Shown in pieces: positions 51,383-64,000 of a stretch of DNA of 64,000 bases (position 1 is its first letter; each line of letters starts with the position of its first letter). A program made the position numbers and the translations under genes. Under the pieces are notes generated by a model. It was given only the letters and a program-made list of their open reading frames with translations. It did no database searches and was not told the origin of the DNA. This DNA is from Symsagittifera roscoffensis (Eukaryota; Xenacoelomorpha; Acoela; Convolutidae): assembly GCF_963678635.1 (NCBI RefSeq), contig NC_087071.1, forward strand, positions 39,147,858 to 39,211,857, read 5' to 3'.

Positions 51383-52090
51383 CTACCCCCACTCCTCGGA
51401 CAAAAAAACCATCATTGTCCCCGTCGATCGCATACTGGATAATAAATTGAGGTTGGACACAGGAATGAATAAGGTCCCTCCCTGCGCCGCCCAGGAAGGA
51501 TCATCCCTGTCCTTTTTCATGTATTTCATGCTCTCATCCTGAATCGTGACACTGGTCTCCTTTAGCTCCGATGTCATTTTGTTCAACCACTTCAAGACGC
51601 GCAGGTTCGTCAATTCTTGTTCGTACGATTGATGCTGCTCGTCATCATATTATACCTCAGGTTTAGACCGGTCATCGACCCACTCCTCGTATTGGTCGTC
51701 GACTGTTTCTCTGACCTGTGACGCGGGCGTTTCTTCTAAACCCACCAATTTTTCCACCATCTTCTTCAGGTCTATCATGTCCGCTACAAAATCTTCTCTG
51801 TAAGAGTTATATTTCTTTGCAGTTTATGTCATGTCTTTCTGTCTCTTTTGCATTGTAAAGCGTAGATCTGGTTCCAAGTTCTTGGGCACCTCTATCTGCT
51901 TGGGATTTTCCCAGTCCTCTTCTGCGTAGGGTAAGGTTTCATCATCTGCTTCAACTTTTTGCTTGGGATCCAGGTCCAGCGGCGGGCTTTTTCCTCCCTC
52001 TAGAGCCTCGTTTCCATCGTTCTTTTTCCTGGTACCCTTCTCACTGACATCGCAAGCAGGGTCCATCATCAGATAATCGCCCTCCTCCAT
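51383..52090 (-). pseudogene. Acidic Pol extension of copy C
   Basis: 52090-51824 reads MEEGDYLMMDPACDVSEKG and DDETLPYAEEDW without the frame break of copy B, showing that integrase and extension were one frame. 51613-51383 holds LRVLKWLNKMTSELKETS, matching copy B. Stops follow. Confidence 0.8.
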
Positions 52091-52169
52091 GTCTTAAGCT
52101 ATACACCTCTCCTATGTGGATGGGTAGTGTGGCTTAATAATCTCAAAGTGCGCAGTTCGACCAGTACTC

Positions 52170-53045
52170 AGTCTATAAAAACGTCCCTCCGGGTGCACCT
52201 CCATACCACGATCCCTTTTCCTTCTTCAACAGTTTCTTCGTTCTTTTTCGACCAATGACTTTCTGAAAGACCCACACGTGGTCTCCCACTGAGTAAGCTT
52301 TTGCACCAGTTGCTTCCTTATCAAACTTTTTCCTCTGCCTTGCCCGTGCTTGTTTTTCGTCTGCACAATTCATCATCATGTGTGGGCTATTTCCCGTTGT
52401 GGAGTGTTGCGTGCTGTTATAAGCTTCCATCACTTGTGGAAGATATAAATCCCAATCAGTCATGTATCTGGAACAATACACCCTCAACCACGACATCAGA
52501 GTCCAATTTTTCCTCTCCACTATGCCATTCGTCTGGGGGTGGTACGTTGTAGAATGAGCCTGAGCCACTTAAGCACGTCTCATGAGCGCCTTAATAAGTT
52601 GTCCTACAAAAGCTGTTCCATTGTCCGATTGGAACGTCATTGTAAATCCATGCCTCGCTATCAACGTATTGATCAGGTGATCGCATGTCTCTTCTGCTGA
52701 GGCAGTTATGCATGGCACGGCCTCTGCATATTTCGTGAATTGACCGATCATCATCAGGACCTTATTGTAGCCACTGTCTGTCATGCATATCTTCTTATGG
52801 TCAATTTGTACCACCTCAATGAACTCAGATGACTCAATCAACTGCAATGAAAATCGCAATGTCCTTGGATCCTCTACTTGTTGAAATGACCGACATGCTG
52901 AAACCCATTTTTGCATGCCTTCTTTATACCAGGTCATTCAAAGCGTATCAAAATCCTCCGGTATACTTTATCAGTCCCTTGGTGGCCCATTTGATCATGC
53001 GTCCTGAAAAAAATTCGTATTGATAGAGTTGCGGCAACACTATCG
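52170..53045 (-). pseudogene. Integrase of copy C
   Basis: 52937-52569 covers the zinc-domain end through VVQIDHKK and FQSDNGTAFVGQL in one frame, and 52568-52173 covers YHPQTNGIVERKN to the GPF region. It spans without interruption the point where copy B is frameshifted (13777). A short deletion follows NSPHMMMNCADE. Confidence 0.85.
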
Positions 53046-53049
53046 CATT

Positions 53050-54178
53050 ATGTTTGTACAGAACTTTTTTCTCCTCTCTCTCCTTTTACAAGCCACGATC
53101 CCGTTCTTGTTCAGATACAATCTTTCCATTTTCTGCATAAAGTATTGTCTCAGGATACGGTAACTGTCCTTTTCCAGATCTTCTTAGTCTGGTGCCCCAT
53201 TCTCGATCCTCCTCTTCAAGCTGCTCGTCAAACGGCCATTTCTTTGCGCTCCTAGTAGGTCAAAGAGTCTGTATCTCGCCTTCAAGTATGTCTTCATGGC
53301 CCTCAATTGACTATTCAGCTCATCGGGTTGATGCACGTCATTCACGCACCAGATTGTCGCCAATTGCTCCGTCTCTTGTCTTAACCGTTGAAGGTCAGTC
53401 TTGACTGATTCCTTCTGTGGTAACAAGCCCACCGAACGTTTCGATACCGCTATTGTTTCCAGATCATCTGCTGCGTTATCAAAGAATCACTGTCAGGGTC
53501 TTGATAATCTTCCATGTCCAAGTCCCTTGCACGAGTCTCCACTAGTAATATGTGGATCGCTAACTCTAAAAATCCTGACCCCGTGCTCGAGTTCCTGTCT
53601 GAGTAGATGTCCAGTTCTGATTTCCTCGAGCTGTTTTCATTCGATGAATCTGCCACGGTGCACCATCTGCCCCAATCTTACTTGTTCCGTGTTTTGTTCG
53701 TTAACTAGCAAATTTTACGACGTCCTTCTACCCGGACAATTTTTCTTGCTCCGGGTTTTATTCAACTTCTCCTCATTTCTGATCGGGATCCTCAGAAGTG
53801 ACAGTTTTCCTTTATGTTCCGAGTTCCTCATCAAAACGCTCTGACGAATCGAGGATACTAGTTGCTGAGCTACCGTCCTACAATCCCTTTCGTTTTCCTT
53901 GGGTTCGCGCCTATATGGCATGACCCTTACTTTCTCACTGACTGTCACCGATGCCATGGCTGCTGCCCATTCTGGGTCATCTCTAGTCACTTCTCTCCAA
54001 CAATCCACCCAGCATCCGCATCACTTGTGGTATGACCTGCACCGTTTTATCCAGCAATGAGAGGCTGTTTATGTTAATACGAGAGAGTTCCTGTTGGACC
54101 AGGTTCGAGCGTAGCAACAGATCCAAAGGTACCAAACTTGTCCAACCATCTCGTCAAGGGAAGCGCTTCATAAGTTTG
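53050..54178 (-). pseudogene. RNase H-integrase linker of copy C
   Basis: Pieces 54008-53715 (DDPEWAAAMASVTVSEKVRV), 53656-53450 (SELDIYSDRNSS) and 53432-53184 (LPQKESVKTDLQRL) match the long linker of copy B, so the linker is a conserved part of the family. Confidence 0.8.
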
Positions 54179-55290
54179 TTAGTCCAGAAACAAGAACCCT
54201 TCCTTAATTTCCTCCTGATTGGCTTGCTTCTGTTTTAGATTTTCGTAAAATTTAGTCTTCCTGCTGAGGCTGTCAGCATTTTGGTGTTTGGCACGCTTCC
54301 TATGCTCTATTATCATATGGTAGCTATCTAACCTGACTATCCACAGACCAATCGAGTACGTCTTCAAGCAGGATAACGCTCTGTTGTCCACGCGTAACTT
54401 AAAGGGAACGCTCCCCAACTATGCGCGGTAATTCTCCACAAATGTGACTACCGCAATGGTCACGGAGAACTGTTATCCCATTCCATTCGTGCTCCTGATG
54501 CAGTATTCCTGAGATGGCTACTACTGAAGCATCAGTATTGAGAACGCACTTGCCTTTCTCCGTCGGCTTGCCTAGCACTGGCGCTTCGAACAGTTCCCGC
54601 TTTGTATTCTCGAAAGCTGCTTGAGCTTTTTCGTTCCACTCGAGCTTTTTTCCTTTGTTGCGCATCAGTTGCTGCATTGGGTACACCTTACCTGCGTATA
54701 CCTTTATAAATTCGCAAATAATTGGCAAATCCCATGAGCTGTGCGTCTATACTGTGGGTCTCCGGGGATCCGGCCTCACGCAATGCTTGTCTACCATCCT
54801 TCCCAGATATTTGTTTGAGTCCCTAAGGATCTCTCATTTCGATGGTTTGCATGTCAATCCGGCCCTCTTCATGCAGTGGAAGACCTCGTCGAGTCTTGTT
54901 GTCGCTATGACCACGTCGTCCACGTAGCGCATCACGAGATTCCGGTACTTCTTCGTTATCGTGGTCAATGCCTGGGCCATCAGTCTTTGAAAAGTCGCCG
55001 CGGCATTGCTCAAGGCGAAAGACATCCTCTTTTACTGTAACACACCCAATTCACATGCAAACCCAGTTTTCTCTTTGTCCTTTTTCCGCAGAGGAACCTG
55101 CCAGAAGACAGAACCCAGCTCCAGTTTAGTAAAAAAAACTTGGCATGTCTCAGTTTTGAGGGGCTCTCGTCTATGCGTGGTGTTGGGTAGGCGTCCTTTA
55201 TGGTCACCGCGTTCAGGTAGCGAAAATCACAAACGAATCGAAGCTGTCCCCCTTTCTTTTAGCCATGTCAACTCCGCAAGCCCAAAGTGA
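54179..55290 (-). pseudogene. RT and RNase H of copy C
   Basis: 55207-55010 (MTIKDAYPTPRIDESPSKL), 55025-54834 (ATFQRLMAQALTTITKKY and MRYVDDVVIATT), 54728-54399 (LNTDASVVAISGILHQEH) and 54418-54179 (KLRVDNRALSCL, NADSLSRK). YVDD is intact, but the frames are broken. Confidence 0.85.
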
Positions 55291-55499
55291 CCTGGAGGTC
55301 TATCATGTCGTATTCGAGCAACATTTCTATTTACGCTGGGTGCTCTTCCGATTTATGTGGTGTCGTTCGCCTTGTGCCTTGCCCCTTGCGCCCTCCCTAA
55401 GGGAACGGCGCCTTCTTCTAGTTCGATTTCGTGCTCGACAAAATTACAACAACCAATATCCGCCTTATGTTTTGAAAAACCGTCTGCATTTCGATTGAA

Positions 55500-57240
55500 A
55501 GCCGCTCATGAGGATTCAAAATCTCCCTCCCCTATTTTACATCTGAAATGCTCTATCTCTGGCAAAACTGGTTTGTCAGACTCTCGTTCAGATGAAGAGG
55601 TGCGTTCCGGAAAATTCGAGCTGCTCGACAGGCCGTCATCCGTTTCGGATCTCATTGAAAGCATTTTATTCAAAGATTTCAATTTATTAATCCTTTTTAA
55701 AATCAAATTTTTATCAGCAAGAAATGTACGGTATTTTTCATGGAATTTCTTCAAGTTCGGTGTTTCTTCATAATTAGCTCTCATCGGCAAAGCGTAGCCA
55801 CATTACCTTCCGCGCTTGATTGAAACCGTTGTGTCCAGTGTATTCTATAATACACTCACACATAGCCCTCTTTGTATCACAGAAAAGCTCCGGTCTAAAT
55901 TTACACAACTATTACTATTATGGTTGGTTACAAAGCAAACCTTTTTACCATCACTCAAAGAGGTTAAGTTCTTCATCCTAAAATTCGCTACTACTGCCTC
56001 CCCGGGCTGTAATTTCACCTTTCTGTTTTAAAAGATTGGTATCTTATTTTGATCAGTTGTTATTCTGTTAACTGGTCTCTTATTATACTTCCTATGTGGG
56101 TTTCTAATCCTCATCAGTACAAAATTCAGGTCGATCATCACGTCGAACTTCCTGACAAAGTCGCGACCCAGAATGAACTGATTTGAATCGTCCAGGTTCT
56201 CCACCACGAGGAAACTCATCCATAAGTTTTGTCCTACCATATGGAGGACTGTTATCGGTGTTCTCCCGGCAACGTAGATTGCTCCGCGGTTAGCGGCTGC
56301 CAATCTTAGATTCGTTAGATTTAGGTCCTACCTTGTGAAGCCCATTAATTACCATGTGCTTATCGGCATTACCCTGACCACTGCTCCTGTGTCTAGAAGT
56401 CATATTACGTGGATCTTTATTCCATCGGTGTCCAACAGATGTGCGGTCACATCTGCTTCGTATCCAATGTGTACCGCATCATGTTCCGTCATGACATCAT
56501 GGCCAATTCTACGAGCCTTCAGTTTGCTTAGGATCCTGATTACCAGATGTACCGCTACTGAGTTTATTGACTGTATCTTTCTTCCTTTCTAGTGGCACCA
56601 TCCCGATTGATTTCCCTGGGGTTTCATTCAGTTTCATGCTCAAACTATCCGGTGCCTTCGTTTCTTCCACCTCAGATGCTTCAAGGGCGTTGAGCTGTTC
56701 TTGAGTTCTCTCGTTCTCAAGTTCCAGTTTGACTTTCTGTTCTATTTCTCTTGTCGCCAATATCTGTTTGACTCTATTCAGGGCATCTCTTGCCGCTGCT
56801 TTATAATCAATCTTAAAGTCGTTTGCTGCGGTTCCAGGTACCGGTTCACACATTTCTTCTGTCACCGACTGCATTTTCTTCGTAGCCAGCTCCTGTGTTT
56901 TCTCTTCCCTGCAACCTCCTTTTTGCTCATTAGGCGTACCTTTCTGGCTTTCACAACCAATAAAGCTTCCTCATGCCTTGGATGCCTGATTTCTGCCACA
57001 GCATTTCAAAATTATGGACAATTTGATTTAAAATGACCCTCCAAGTTACAAAAAAAAACACCTGGGACTAAATCTTACACCTACTGCTCTCATGAAATCT
57101 TCATGATCGACTTCTGACGCATTTCCATCCTCGAGGCTGAAGCCTATAGCCTTCATAACTTGTTTGTAGGTTGGAAATGCTGATACATGATCGTCCGTCG
57201 AACTGCAATTTGCGAAAGAGCGTCTCTTTTCCATGTCGTC
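55500..57240 (-). pseudogene. Zinc knuckles, protease and pre-RT region of copy C
   Basis: 57234-57046 has FANCSSTDDHVSAF, a first knuckle with its first and fourth ligands changed to Phe, and the start of the second knuckle (RCFF). 56874-56509 is the helical region (ALNRVKQILATREIEQKVKL). 56303-56028 is the protease C-part (VAGRTPITVLHM, QFILGRDFVRKFDV). 55790-55506 is the pre-RT region. Confidence 0.8.
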
Positions 57241-57282
57241 CCTCGGTTTTACCCATTGCTACCCTGGTTAGCAGGTCCGTTT

Positions 57283-57939
57283 TTAAATTTGCCATAATTG
57301 TTTTTTTTTGAAATAACTTGATCCCATAGGAGGTTTCATTAGAAGATCTTCCTTGGATTTGAGTCTCAATTTCTCCGGTGTAGGCGCATTGGTTGAGGTT
57401 GGTGTGTAATGCCTTGACAACATTGTCCGGAGCTCATCGTTCTTCACACCATCTATAAATTTTGAGGCTTTTACTAGGTTCATCCTGCTATTTGACTCAT
57501 CCGGTTGTATGCGATTTCTCAGCATTTCTAAGTCATCTAAGAACGTGTCTATCGTTTCGTCTTCACGTTGCCTCCTTTTCTCGATGCGCATCCTTGCTTG
57601 GTGTCCTTGTACCCTCGAGCCAAAACGATTCAACATGATTTCAAAGACTTTCTCAGCTGTGTCCCGTTGATATCGATTTTTGGTCATCACGCAATTTAGG
57701 GCTGCCCCTTCCAGGTTGTTAGTGAGCGCGCTCCATTCTTGTCTTTCTGTCAAGTCTTCCTCCTCAAAATGCAGCTTAATTACCTCTATACAGGTATGTT
57801 TACAGCCGTCAGATTCGTCCTCATAGCATCTTGGTTTCTTAAATACCCTTCTGGACTTCTCACTGCGTTCAATCGTCCTGGATAACCTCGCCAGGAAAGT
57901 TTCCAAAGACCTGTTCAAAGGTTCAAACGCTCTAGCCAT
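57283..57939 (-). pseudogene. Capsid-like Gag of copy C (largely open)
   Basis: 218 open codons: LNRSLETFLARLSRTIERSE, KHTCIEVIKLHFEEEDL, LEGAALNCVMTK, MLNRFGSRVQGHQ and REDETIDTFLDDLEMLRNR. About 75% identical to copy B 7931-8600. The frame extends upstream into the Gag N-region without the stop seen at 7889 in copy B. Confidence 0.85.
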
Positions 57940-57959
57940 TGTCGTTGCATCAAGTGAAT

Positions 57960-59489
57960 GACCCGCTTGAGCGTCGTTACCCTCCGATAGACGCTCCAGA
58001 ATTTCCTTCGCTATAGTCGCTGGGTTACTTCTTTTTTAATCCGCATGACTCCAGCTTGTGGAATCACATCTCGCAGTCGTATTTGCGTCTCGCGTCGGTC
58101 GTTCGTCCGAGGTCGGTCAGTTGCCAGTAGAACCTCCTCTGATGTTTGGGCCCCTCGGCCTATTATCCCGTGCAGCATAGCTGGATGAAAAGCCCCTAAT
58201 TCTCGTGGATACATATGTCCTTCTTCTGTTAGGTTAATCGGTGAAGTTCACTCTCGGCTCCCTGTTGGGCTCTCTTGAGTTTGCTCCTCTATTCCTTTCT
58301 CCAACCCTATCTCCTTTCTCCAACCCTGCGCCTTTCCATCATCGCGTCTATCCTCGTAATTTCTCCATATCATCTCTCAGTCGTGTCTCTCTTTGCTCAG
58401 CTTCACTCCTCATTCGCGATAAGTTTTTCGAGCAAGTATTCATCCGTCCTTTCCCTCAAGCGTTTTTCGCTCCTGCTGACTTCTTGTCTATTGCTGTCGA
58501 TCCCTTCCCGCAGACTTTTTCTCTAGACGTGGACTGCTCTCTCCAGTTCACTCATTCTTAAGGAAAACTGTGCAATCTGCTCTCCTACGATGTCCACCAT
58601 GCTGGTCAAGGCATCTTCGATCAATTCCCCGTTGTCCACTAATGGCGTCGCTAGTGGTGGCCTCATCCTATCCGTTCCAGGCAGTTTAGTGCTGGTTGAG
58701 ACTCGAATTTTACCTCTCTGTCTCGATGTTTCTTCAAAATTCGCTGATGGGTTACTCAACACTGTGTTCCTGTTCTTTCCAGGTTACACTTCCGAATTTG
58801 TCATGGTCACAAACCATCTTGAATGCTGTGATACATCTATGGTCGTGTTTATTGTACTGACCACACCAAATGATCCGAAGAGCCAGCCTTCCTGTTAGTC
58901 GATGCTCCATTTTCATGGTTTGAACTGATGAGGCTTATTTGAGATTCGAAGTCATGTTGTTCGTTATCATCCTCCTCCTCTTCATGGGTTTCTACCTCCT
59001 CATCGGTAGCCGTTCCATTAGTAAATGGGGAGAAGTTTCCAAGAGTGTTTTTCACTTATTCTGAAAACGAGGAGGACATTACCGTTTTCTCTGTCACCCA
59101 ATGCATCATGGTATGTTTTTTGCTACATTTTCAGACGAGATGTCGGTCAGTTCCGACATCTCTTCTCAATCTAGAGTCACGAAGGAAATGGCAAAATTGT
59201 GGCCCTCTTCTACTGGAGTAGATTCACTTGCCAATATTCTGTTCCTATACCCTCCCGTTCCATGTCCCGCCCGATTCTCATCCAGGGTAGGTTCCGGATG
59301 AATCTCAACTTCTAACATTGCCTTTTGACCTTTTGACTCCTGGTTTTAACCATTCCGCCTGAAACTTTATTAACTTTGTTGGTCCGGGTCGTCCACAAAA
59401 GGGTCGTTCATTGATTTTCTTTGCTTTTTTGGTATAAGTTTCCTAGAGATATCACTTAGTTTAGGTATCCTCGACTTGTTCAGAATCAT
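57960..59489 (-). pseudogene. Gag N-region of copy C
   Basis: Starts MILNKSRIPKL at 59489. 59055-58849 (MKNTLGNFSPF, EEEEDDNEQHDFESQISL) and 58762-58523 (ISTSTKLPGTD-like, MSELERAVHV) match copy B 6717-7260. Several frame breaks. Confidence 0.8.
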
Positions 59490-62400
59490 TTTTGATTTAT
59501 CACTTCTTACCGCTTATACACTCATTTAGGTTTTTATGCTTTTTATTGTTTGACAACTGATAATAACAACACAACGCAATAAATTCCAAAAGCTTCACTT
59601 AAAAGTGACCACAAATCCTTATAGGTTATCACAGTACAGCGTGTATACATTTTGTTCGCAACAATTGATTATTTGTTATTGAATATGAAGCTAGCACAGA
59701 CTGATGATATCAATATATCTAAAAGATAATGTACTCACGACCCAGTCAGGAAAATTTTTTGAGGATTTAAAACCAAAAACGAAGAAAGGTAAAAAAAAGT
59801 TTTCCAAAAAATGTATGTGTATTGCACTTGGTTTGTCGCGATTCAATAGTCGAATTTGTTTCTAAAGAAAGAGCTTTTCATTGTCCAGTGCCGCAGCAAA
59901 CATACAAAACTGGAGGGCAGTATTTTCCTCGGCGACTATTGCACCCACCGAGGCCTGTGTTACCTATCTGCCTTCCAAGTGCCCGGGCTAAACCTACTAA
60001 AATCCTCAAGGCAAATTTTTTCCAAAAAATAGTTTCATTTTTATGCCTCACAAATTAGTGTCGAACTCTGTTTTCAGTTAGACTTAGAGTCGCGAATCTC
60101 CGGCTTAGACCTGTTTTGTTTTACTATGGTTTTTTCAAGTTTTTGCTTAAAGGCAAGTTACCAGTGCAGTCAGTGGTTTCTAGCCTGATTTCTAATATCC
60201 TAATACTCTTCACTATGTATCTCACTTTCGTCTACGTACGTTTTAGGATCCCTACTGCCACGTTCATTATATAATTTTTTTTAATAGTGATATTTTTGGG
60301 AACCCTCCGGATTGACGAAAAATAAAACCCTTCCGGATGGTCAAAGTTTGGACTCTTCCAGATTGGAAAAGTTAAGACCCTTTCGAATCGGGATCCTTCC
60401 AGATTCGCAAAATTGACACCCTTCTGGATTGGCGAAAAAACGACCCTTCCAGATTGGAAAAATTAGGACTCTTTCGAATTGGGACCCTTCCGGATTGTCG
60501 AAAATGGTACCCTTCCGGATTGGCGGAAATGGAACCCTTCCGGATTGGCGAAACTAGGACCCTTCCGGATTGGCAAAAATAGGACACTTCCGGATTGGCA
60601 GAAAAGCTTTTCCGTGGCTTTTAAAAATCACACTCAAGACCCTTCCTAATACGGTCTCCGAGCCTATTATGCTATATGAACTAACTAGGTAGGGTATTTT
60701 CCGGCCGTAGACCCTTCCGGATTGACAAAAGTAGGAACCTACCGGATTGGCAAAATAGCTTTTCCGGGGCGTTAAAAAATCACACCCAAGCCGTTCCTAA
60801 TACGGTCTCCGAGCCTTTTATGCTATATGAACTAACTAGGAAGGGTATATTTCGGCCCTAGACCCTTCCGCATTGAAGCTAAGCTGCTTATTTAACGATT
60901 TTCCTTACCATTGAAGGGTCTTGTGACTAGCCTAGTTTCGACTCGATTATCTTTTTCTGAGTTCCTGAGCCCTTCCTTTTTGTCGAGAACAGCGTATTTA
61001 ACCGTTACTACTGTTTGGTAGGTGTATAAGGGCTTTCCGAAAAGTTTTGCAAAACGTGAAGGGCCTACCTTCACAAATTGGTAACTTTGCTTAAAACAAT
61101 CTTAAAAGTTTTCTATGCTTACATTTTTCGATAAACGAAAGCTTTATAAGTAAGCTCGCCTAATTTCTGTTCTAACGGTACCTGGGTGAACTGGATCAAA
61201 AAACTTTCTAGGTTCCACCAAAAAAACTTTCGGAATTCTTGTCATATTGACCTAAAAATTTTTGATCCGAGCTCAGAAGGCCTATATTCTTCTAGTTTAC
61301 TGCAAAAAACCCGATCTAAAACGTCCCAGTTGATAAAATTTGTCAAAAACTATGCTGTTTAGACACCTCAGGACTGATGATTCCACTAAATCAGAAAGTT
61401 CGTTTTTACTGCTGCCCGGAAGTTTATTGGCAAACGGGTTTTAAAACCTGTAATTTCACTAGTGAACATTGCCGAACAACATTTTTTTTGCCTTAACACA
61501 AAAATTTCGAAAAATTATCTCATTTTGTGGCATTTCGTTTCTTCAAAAATTACGAAAAGTTGGATTTCGGCACCCAATTAGTTCCAACCAAGTCCGAACT
61601 AATTTTAACTTGTTCTACTAAATATACTAGTACAGTTACGATGTAACTCACTAATTTAGCGCTCTTTTTCGTTTCAAAAACTATCGATATCTCAAAAATC
61701 TCCAGTTGTGGGGGTTCGAAATAACACTATTTTGACCCTGAAAACCGGTCTGCTTAGTATAGTTTTGACTGAAAAACGATATAAGAGTATTTATAAGGGC
61801 TGCATAAATGGTAATAGTAGTAATATTATACCCTTCCGGATTTGTGCAATATCCGAATTAAGGTGCTTAACTCGGAAATTCGCAACTCGCTGAATGGTCA
61901 CTTCAGTGCAGTCACTGTCCAGCCCCCCACAGGTTGATATCATAATTTCTGTACCAAAAGGGATATAACCTTGTTAACGATACCCAGCAATCGGTTGCTG
62001 ATTCCTTGAGACCCTTCCTTCTGCTCCTTGCACTGCTTACCGGATAAGTTTTCCGCTCTGATCTCGAGACCCTTCTGGATTGAGCGCAAGTTAGCAATCA
62101 TTTGCTTAAATACTCAAATAACCCTACAGTACAAGCACCAGAAACGGGCCGCAATTTTGATCGTAACAATCGTGTTTGATATAAATGCCTGCAACAACAT
62201 ATATCTAACAACAGCAAATGGGAGGGTCGGATCACATCTCATCTGGGGGGATGATTTCTAATGACTTTAAATATTTATATTATTTTTCGGTTATTTCATT
62301 ATGTTTCTTGGTTTTTCTTGGGTACTATATTACTTTTTGTTTCGTTTTTCGTATATCTTCAGGTGTTTTTGATCACATACCACTCAGGGAACGACGGAAC

Positions 62401-62540
62401 AGCGAGTCCCTCCACCCTTCCTGATACGTGAATTTTCTGTCTTAACGTGGTTAAAAAACTAAACCCGGGAATCCGGAAGGATTCCGCTTTCCTGAATACC
62501 CTTCCGCCAAGGCCTGTGCTAAGGGCCTTCTTTAAACATC
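59490..62540 (-). other. Leader of copy C
   Basis: Reverse homolog of 3336-6247. It keeps the ATTTGTCACT-side start context, the CCGGAAGGGT motifs (here as acccttccgg), the stretch near 61440-61760 matching 4160-4480, and gggaggGTCGGATCACATCT near 62220 matching 3660. No credible ORF. Confidence 0.75.
60296..60610 (-). repeat. Minisatellite cluster of acccttccggattggc
   Basis: About ten units of ~25-30 bases, with gacccttccggattggcaaa as consensus, equivalent to the cluster at 5265-5472 in copy B but with a different unit length and spacing. Two more appear near 60715 and 60865. Confidence 0.85.
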
Positions 62541-62562
62541 CGCTCGACAAGATTCTCCTTGA

Positions 62563-62936
62563 GGTTAAGTTGTCCATGCATCTTGAAATCTTTTAACTTG
62601 CTTTAGCCATTGGAGGTACTTCAATCAGTTTCATTTTCAAGTCTATTTCCACGAAGAACTTCGTTCAGCAGCTTCAGCCATTTACTTTTCTCGATTAGTT
62701 TTTACCTGGCGATGGAGTTCATGTAGTCACTCTACACTTGACTCTTTGTTCACACTCATAGTGCGCAGACTCTAAAAAATCCACCTTTTTTGTATAGTCT
62801 CTTTAATAAAGAAGGTAGAGGTTAATATAATTCTGGTCCTCCAAATAATTCATGGTTTTCCATAATTAACTTAATTTTCAAATTTTTTGAGACCAGTCAC
62901 TCTCCTTAGAAATAGCAAAAATCGCAAACAAGCAGT
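62563..62936 (-). repeat. Repeat R1, second locus
   Basis: Matches 27069-27424 in the same orientation (ttaagttgtccatgcatctt to agcaaaaatcgcaaacaagc). It abuts the end of the copy C leader. Confidence 0.85.
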
Positions 62937-63040
62937 AACCGCATTGGACTTTCCTGATTAAAAATCAATTATATTGGATTTTAACTATCAATCTTAATAA
63001 ATTGCGATCATGATCGATTATAATCGATTCGAACTGATTT
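62923..63040 (+). repeat. Repeat shared with 30216-30335
   Basis: cgcaaacaagcagtaaccgc and the following AT-rich sequence. Here it directly continues R1, whereas at the first locus ~2.8 kb lies between them. Confidence 0.8.
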
Positions 63041-63535
63041 TTTTTCCGATATTTTTGTATCAATATGATCCATTATAATCGGTTATGATCAATTATAACG
63101 GATTCTTTCTCAGAAATTGTTGTTGAAGTTTGTAACTTTTTTCATCGGGGGGGGGGGGGGGGGCTAAACAGAAGTGCCACAAGAAAAAACAGCGAAAATG
63201 AAAATGATTTCGTGAATTGAAAAAGAATTTGTGATCATAGAAATCAAAGAAATTTGTGATCGTTAAAAAAAGAATTTGTGATCAAATATGTTTTTTATAG
63301 TGTTTGTGACCAATTTTGTTTGTGACCATTTAATTGACTTTTGTCGATGAAAATCTAGAGCGGGTAACTGATGATCATTTGAAATCCTACAGCCTGACTA
63401 TTACTTTTCAATAGAGACATGCGCGTTTCGTAGTGTTTATGACGAAAACGTTTGTAGTTCCCACTTTAGTACGATAGACACATTAGGCGCCAATATATAC
63501 TAATTTTGAAGGGGCAGGAGTTTATTTGAAGGGGC
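63041..63535. other. Intergenic DNA with a 17-base G run
   Basis: Holds attataatcgg-type palindromes to 63105, a poly-G run at 63147-63163, and aaagaatttgtgatca repeated near 63220-63290. No gene supported. Confidence 0.6.
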
Positions 63536-64000
63536 CATATTTTATTTGTTAGTATCTCTTTGTATTTTATATGGCGTGTGGGGGATGATTTTCATGAAAG
63601 TCTCAAAATTTATTATTATTTTTTTCATTTTAGTTTTTCATGTTGTTGCTGCTCCATTGACCTTACAAAGCAGTTGGAAAATTCAGGGCTCCACCCTAAC
63701 GCGAGCAGTCGAGTAATTTTCATTTGTCGTTTCTATCAAATTATTTTATTCCTTGTTAAATTCCTCCCTCGGCGAAGATGTTCGTAATTGTTGTCTGTTC
63801 GAGTTTTAAGCATTTTGGGTTTTCTCTGAAAATTGGGGTTCTTGAGTTTTTTCCTGAGCTACGCTTGATGTCAATCGTATAGGGGAGGAGTCTCATAGAG
63901 AAGGCTTTTAAAATTTCTAGCCAAATAGCACTGCTACTTCTTGATAGTTTTTTTTATTTCAAAGATACAAAAAACATGGAGCACTCTAATCAAGAGTGGC
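63536..64000 (+). repeat. Repeat shared with 31606-32060
   Basis: Same order of landmarks (ggcgtgtgggggatgattt, ccttacaaagcagttgga, tcctccctcggcgaag). Runs to near the window edge. Confidence 0.85.

Larger units (their letters stand above)
48775..62540 (-). mobile_element. Copy C: older Gypsy-type element related to copy B, reversed
   Basis: Collinear in reverse with 3336-~18165 of copy B: leader (62540-59490), Gag (59489-57283), knuckles, protease, RT, RNase H, linker, integrase, acidic extension, macro-like domain and ORF3 up to about codon 640. Protein similarity is roughly 60-75% with many stops and frameshifts. No LTR is seen at either end: the leader side stops at ~62540 next to repeat R1, and the ORF3 side is fused to unit 1. 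Its value is as an independent witness of which parts of copy B are conserved. Confidence 0.85.

Noticed and set aside
1..64000. CRISPR arrays, bacterial operons or rRNA genes
   Set aside because: No evenly spaced direct repeats with unique spacers, no Shine-Dalgarno-linked gene strings and no rRNA landmarks were seen. The content is eukaryotic.

Overview
The window is animal nuclear DNA, most likely from an invertebrate. It is AT-rich, low in genes and full of retrotransposons. The signs are Ty3/Gypsy-type LTR elements, the 3' remnant of a non-LTR (LINE) element, microsatellites, GT-AG intron signals and one dermatopontin-like gene. I cannot name the species. Positions 31343-31542 are an assembly gap of N.

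Layout. 1-20442 (+): a tandem pair of very large Ty3/Gypsy-type elements. Copy A enters from outside the window and only its 3' end is present (1-1548 plus an LTR). Copy B (2342-20442, about 18.1 kb) has both LTRs, a 3-kb leader, a gag-pol region and a downstream ORF (ORF3). 20443-22557: unique DNA with a reversed LINE 3' end. 22558-26400 (-): LTR fragment and decayed internal ORF of a related element. 27069-32060: mosaic of direct and inverted duplications, including a 315-bp-armed palindrome and a 9-bp minisatellite. 32060-37800: AT-rich DNA with few features. 37817-38826 (+): dermatopontin-like exons. 40430-49135 (-): two related rearranged units of decayed Gypsy sequence. 48775-62540 (-): copy C, an older, more decayed relative of copy B lying in reverse, with recognisable leader, Gag, Pol and ORF3. 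62563-64000: pieces collinear with 27069-32060.

How copy B is built. By comparison with copy C, positions 6248-15840 appear to derive from one continuous reading frame: Gag N-region, capsid-like Gag, two CCHC knuckles, protease, reverse transcriptase, RNase H, a long linker, integrase with GPF module, an acidic extension, and a C-terminal domain that looks like a macro (ADP-ribose-binding) domain. Copy B is broken by three in-frame stops and four frameshifts. After 390 bp with a conserved splice-acceptor-like site comes ORF3 (826 codons, intact), where env would sit. ORF3 has no signal peptide or membrane segment; it has a coiled coil and an SGNH/GDSL-hydrolase-like domain. A Gypsy-type element carrying both a macro-like domain and an SGNH hydrolase ORF, with a 3-kb leader studded with a CCGGARGGGT motif, is the most notable finding. 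All domain calls are from reading motifs by eye; no searches were run.
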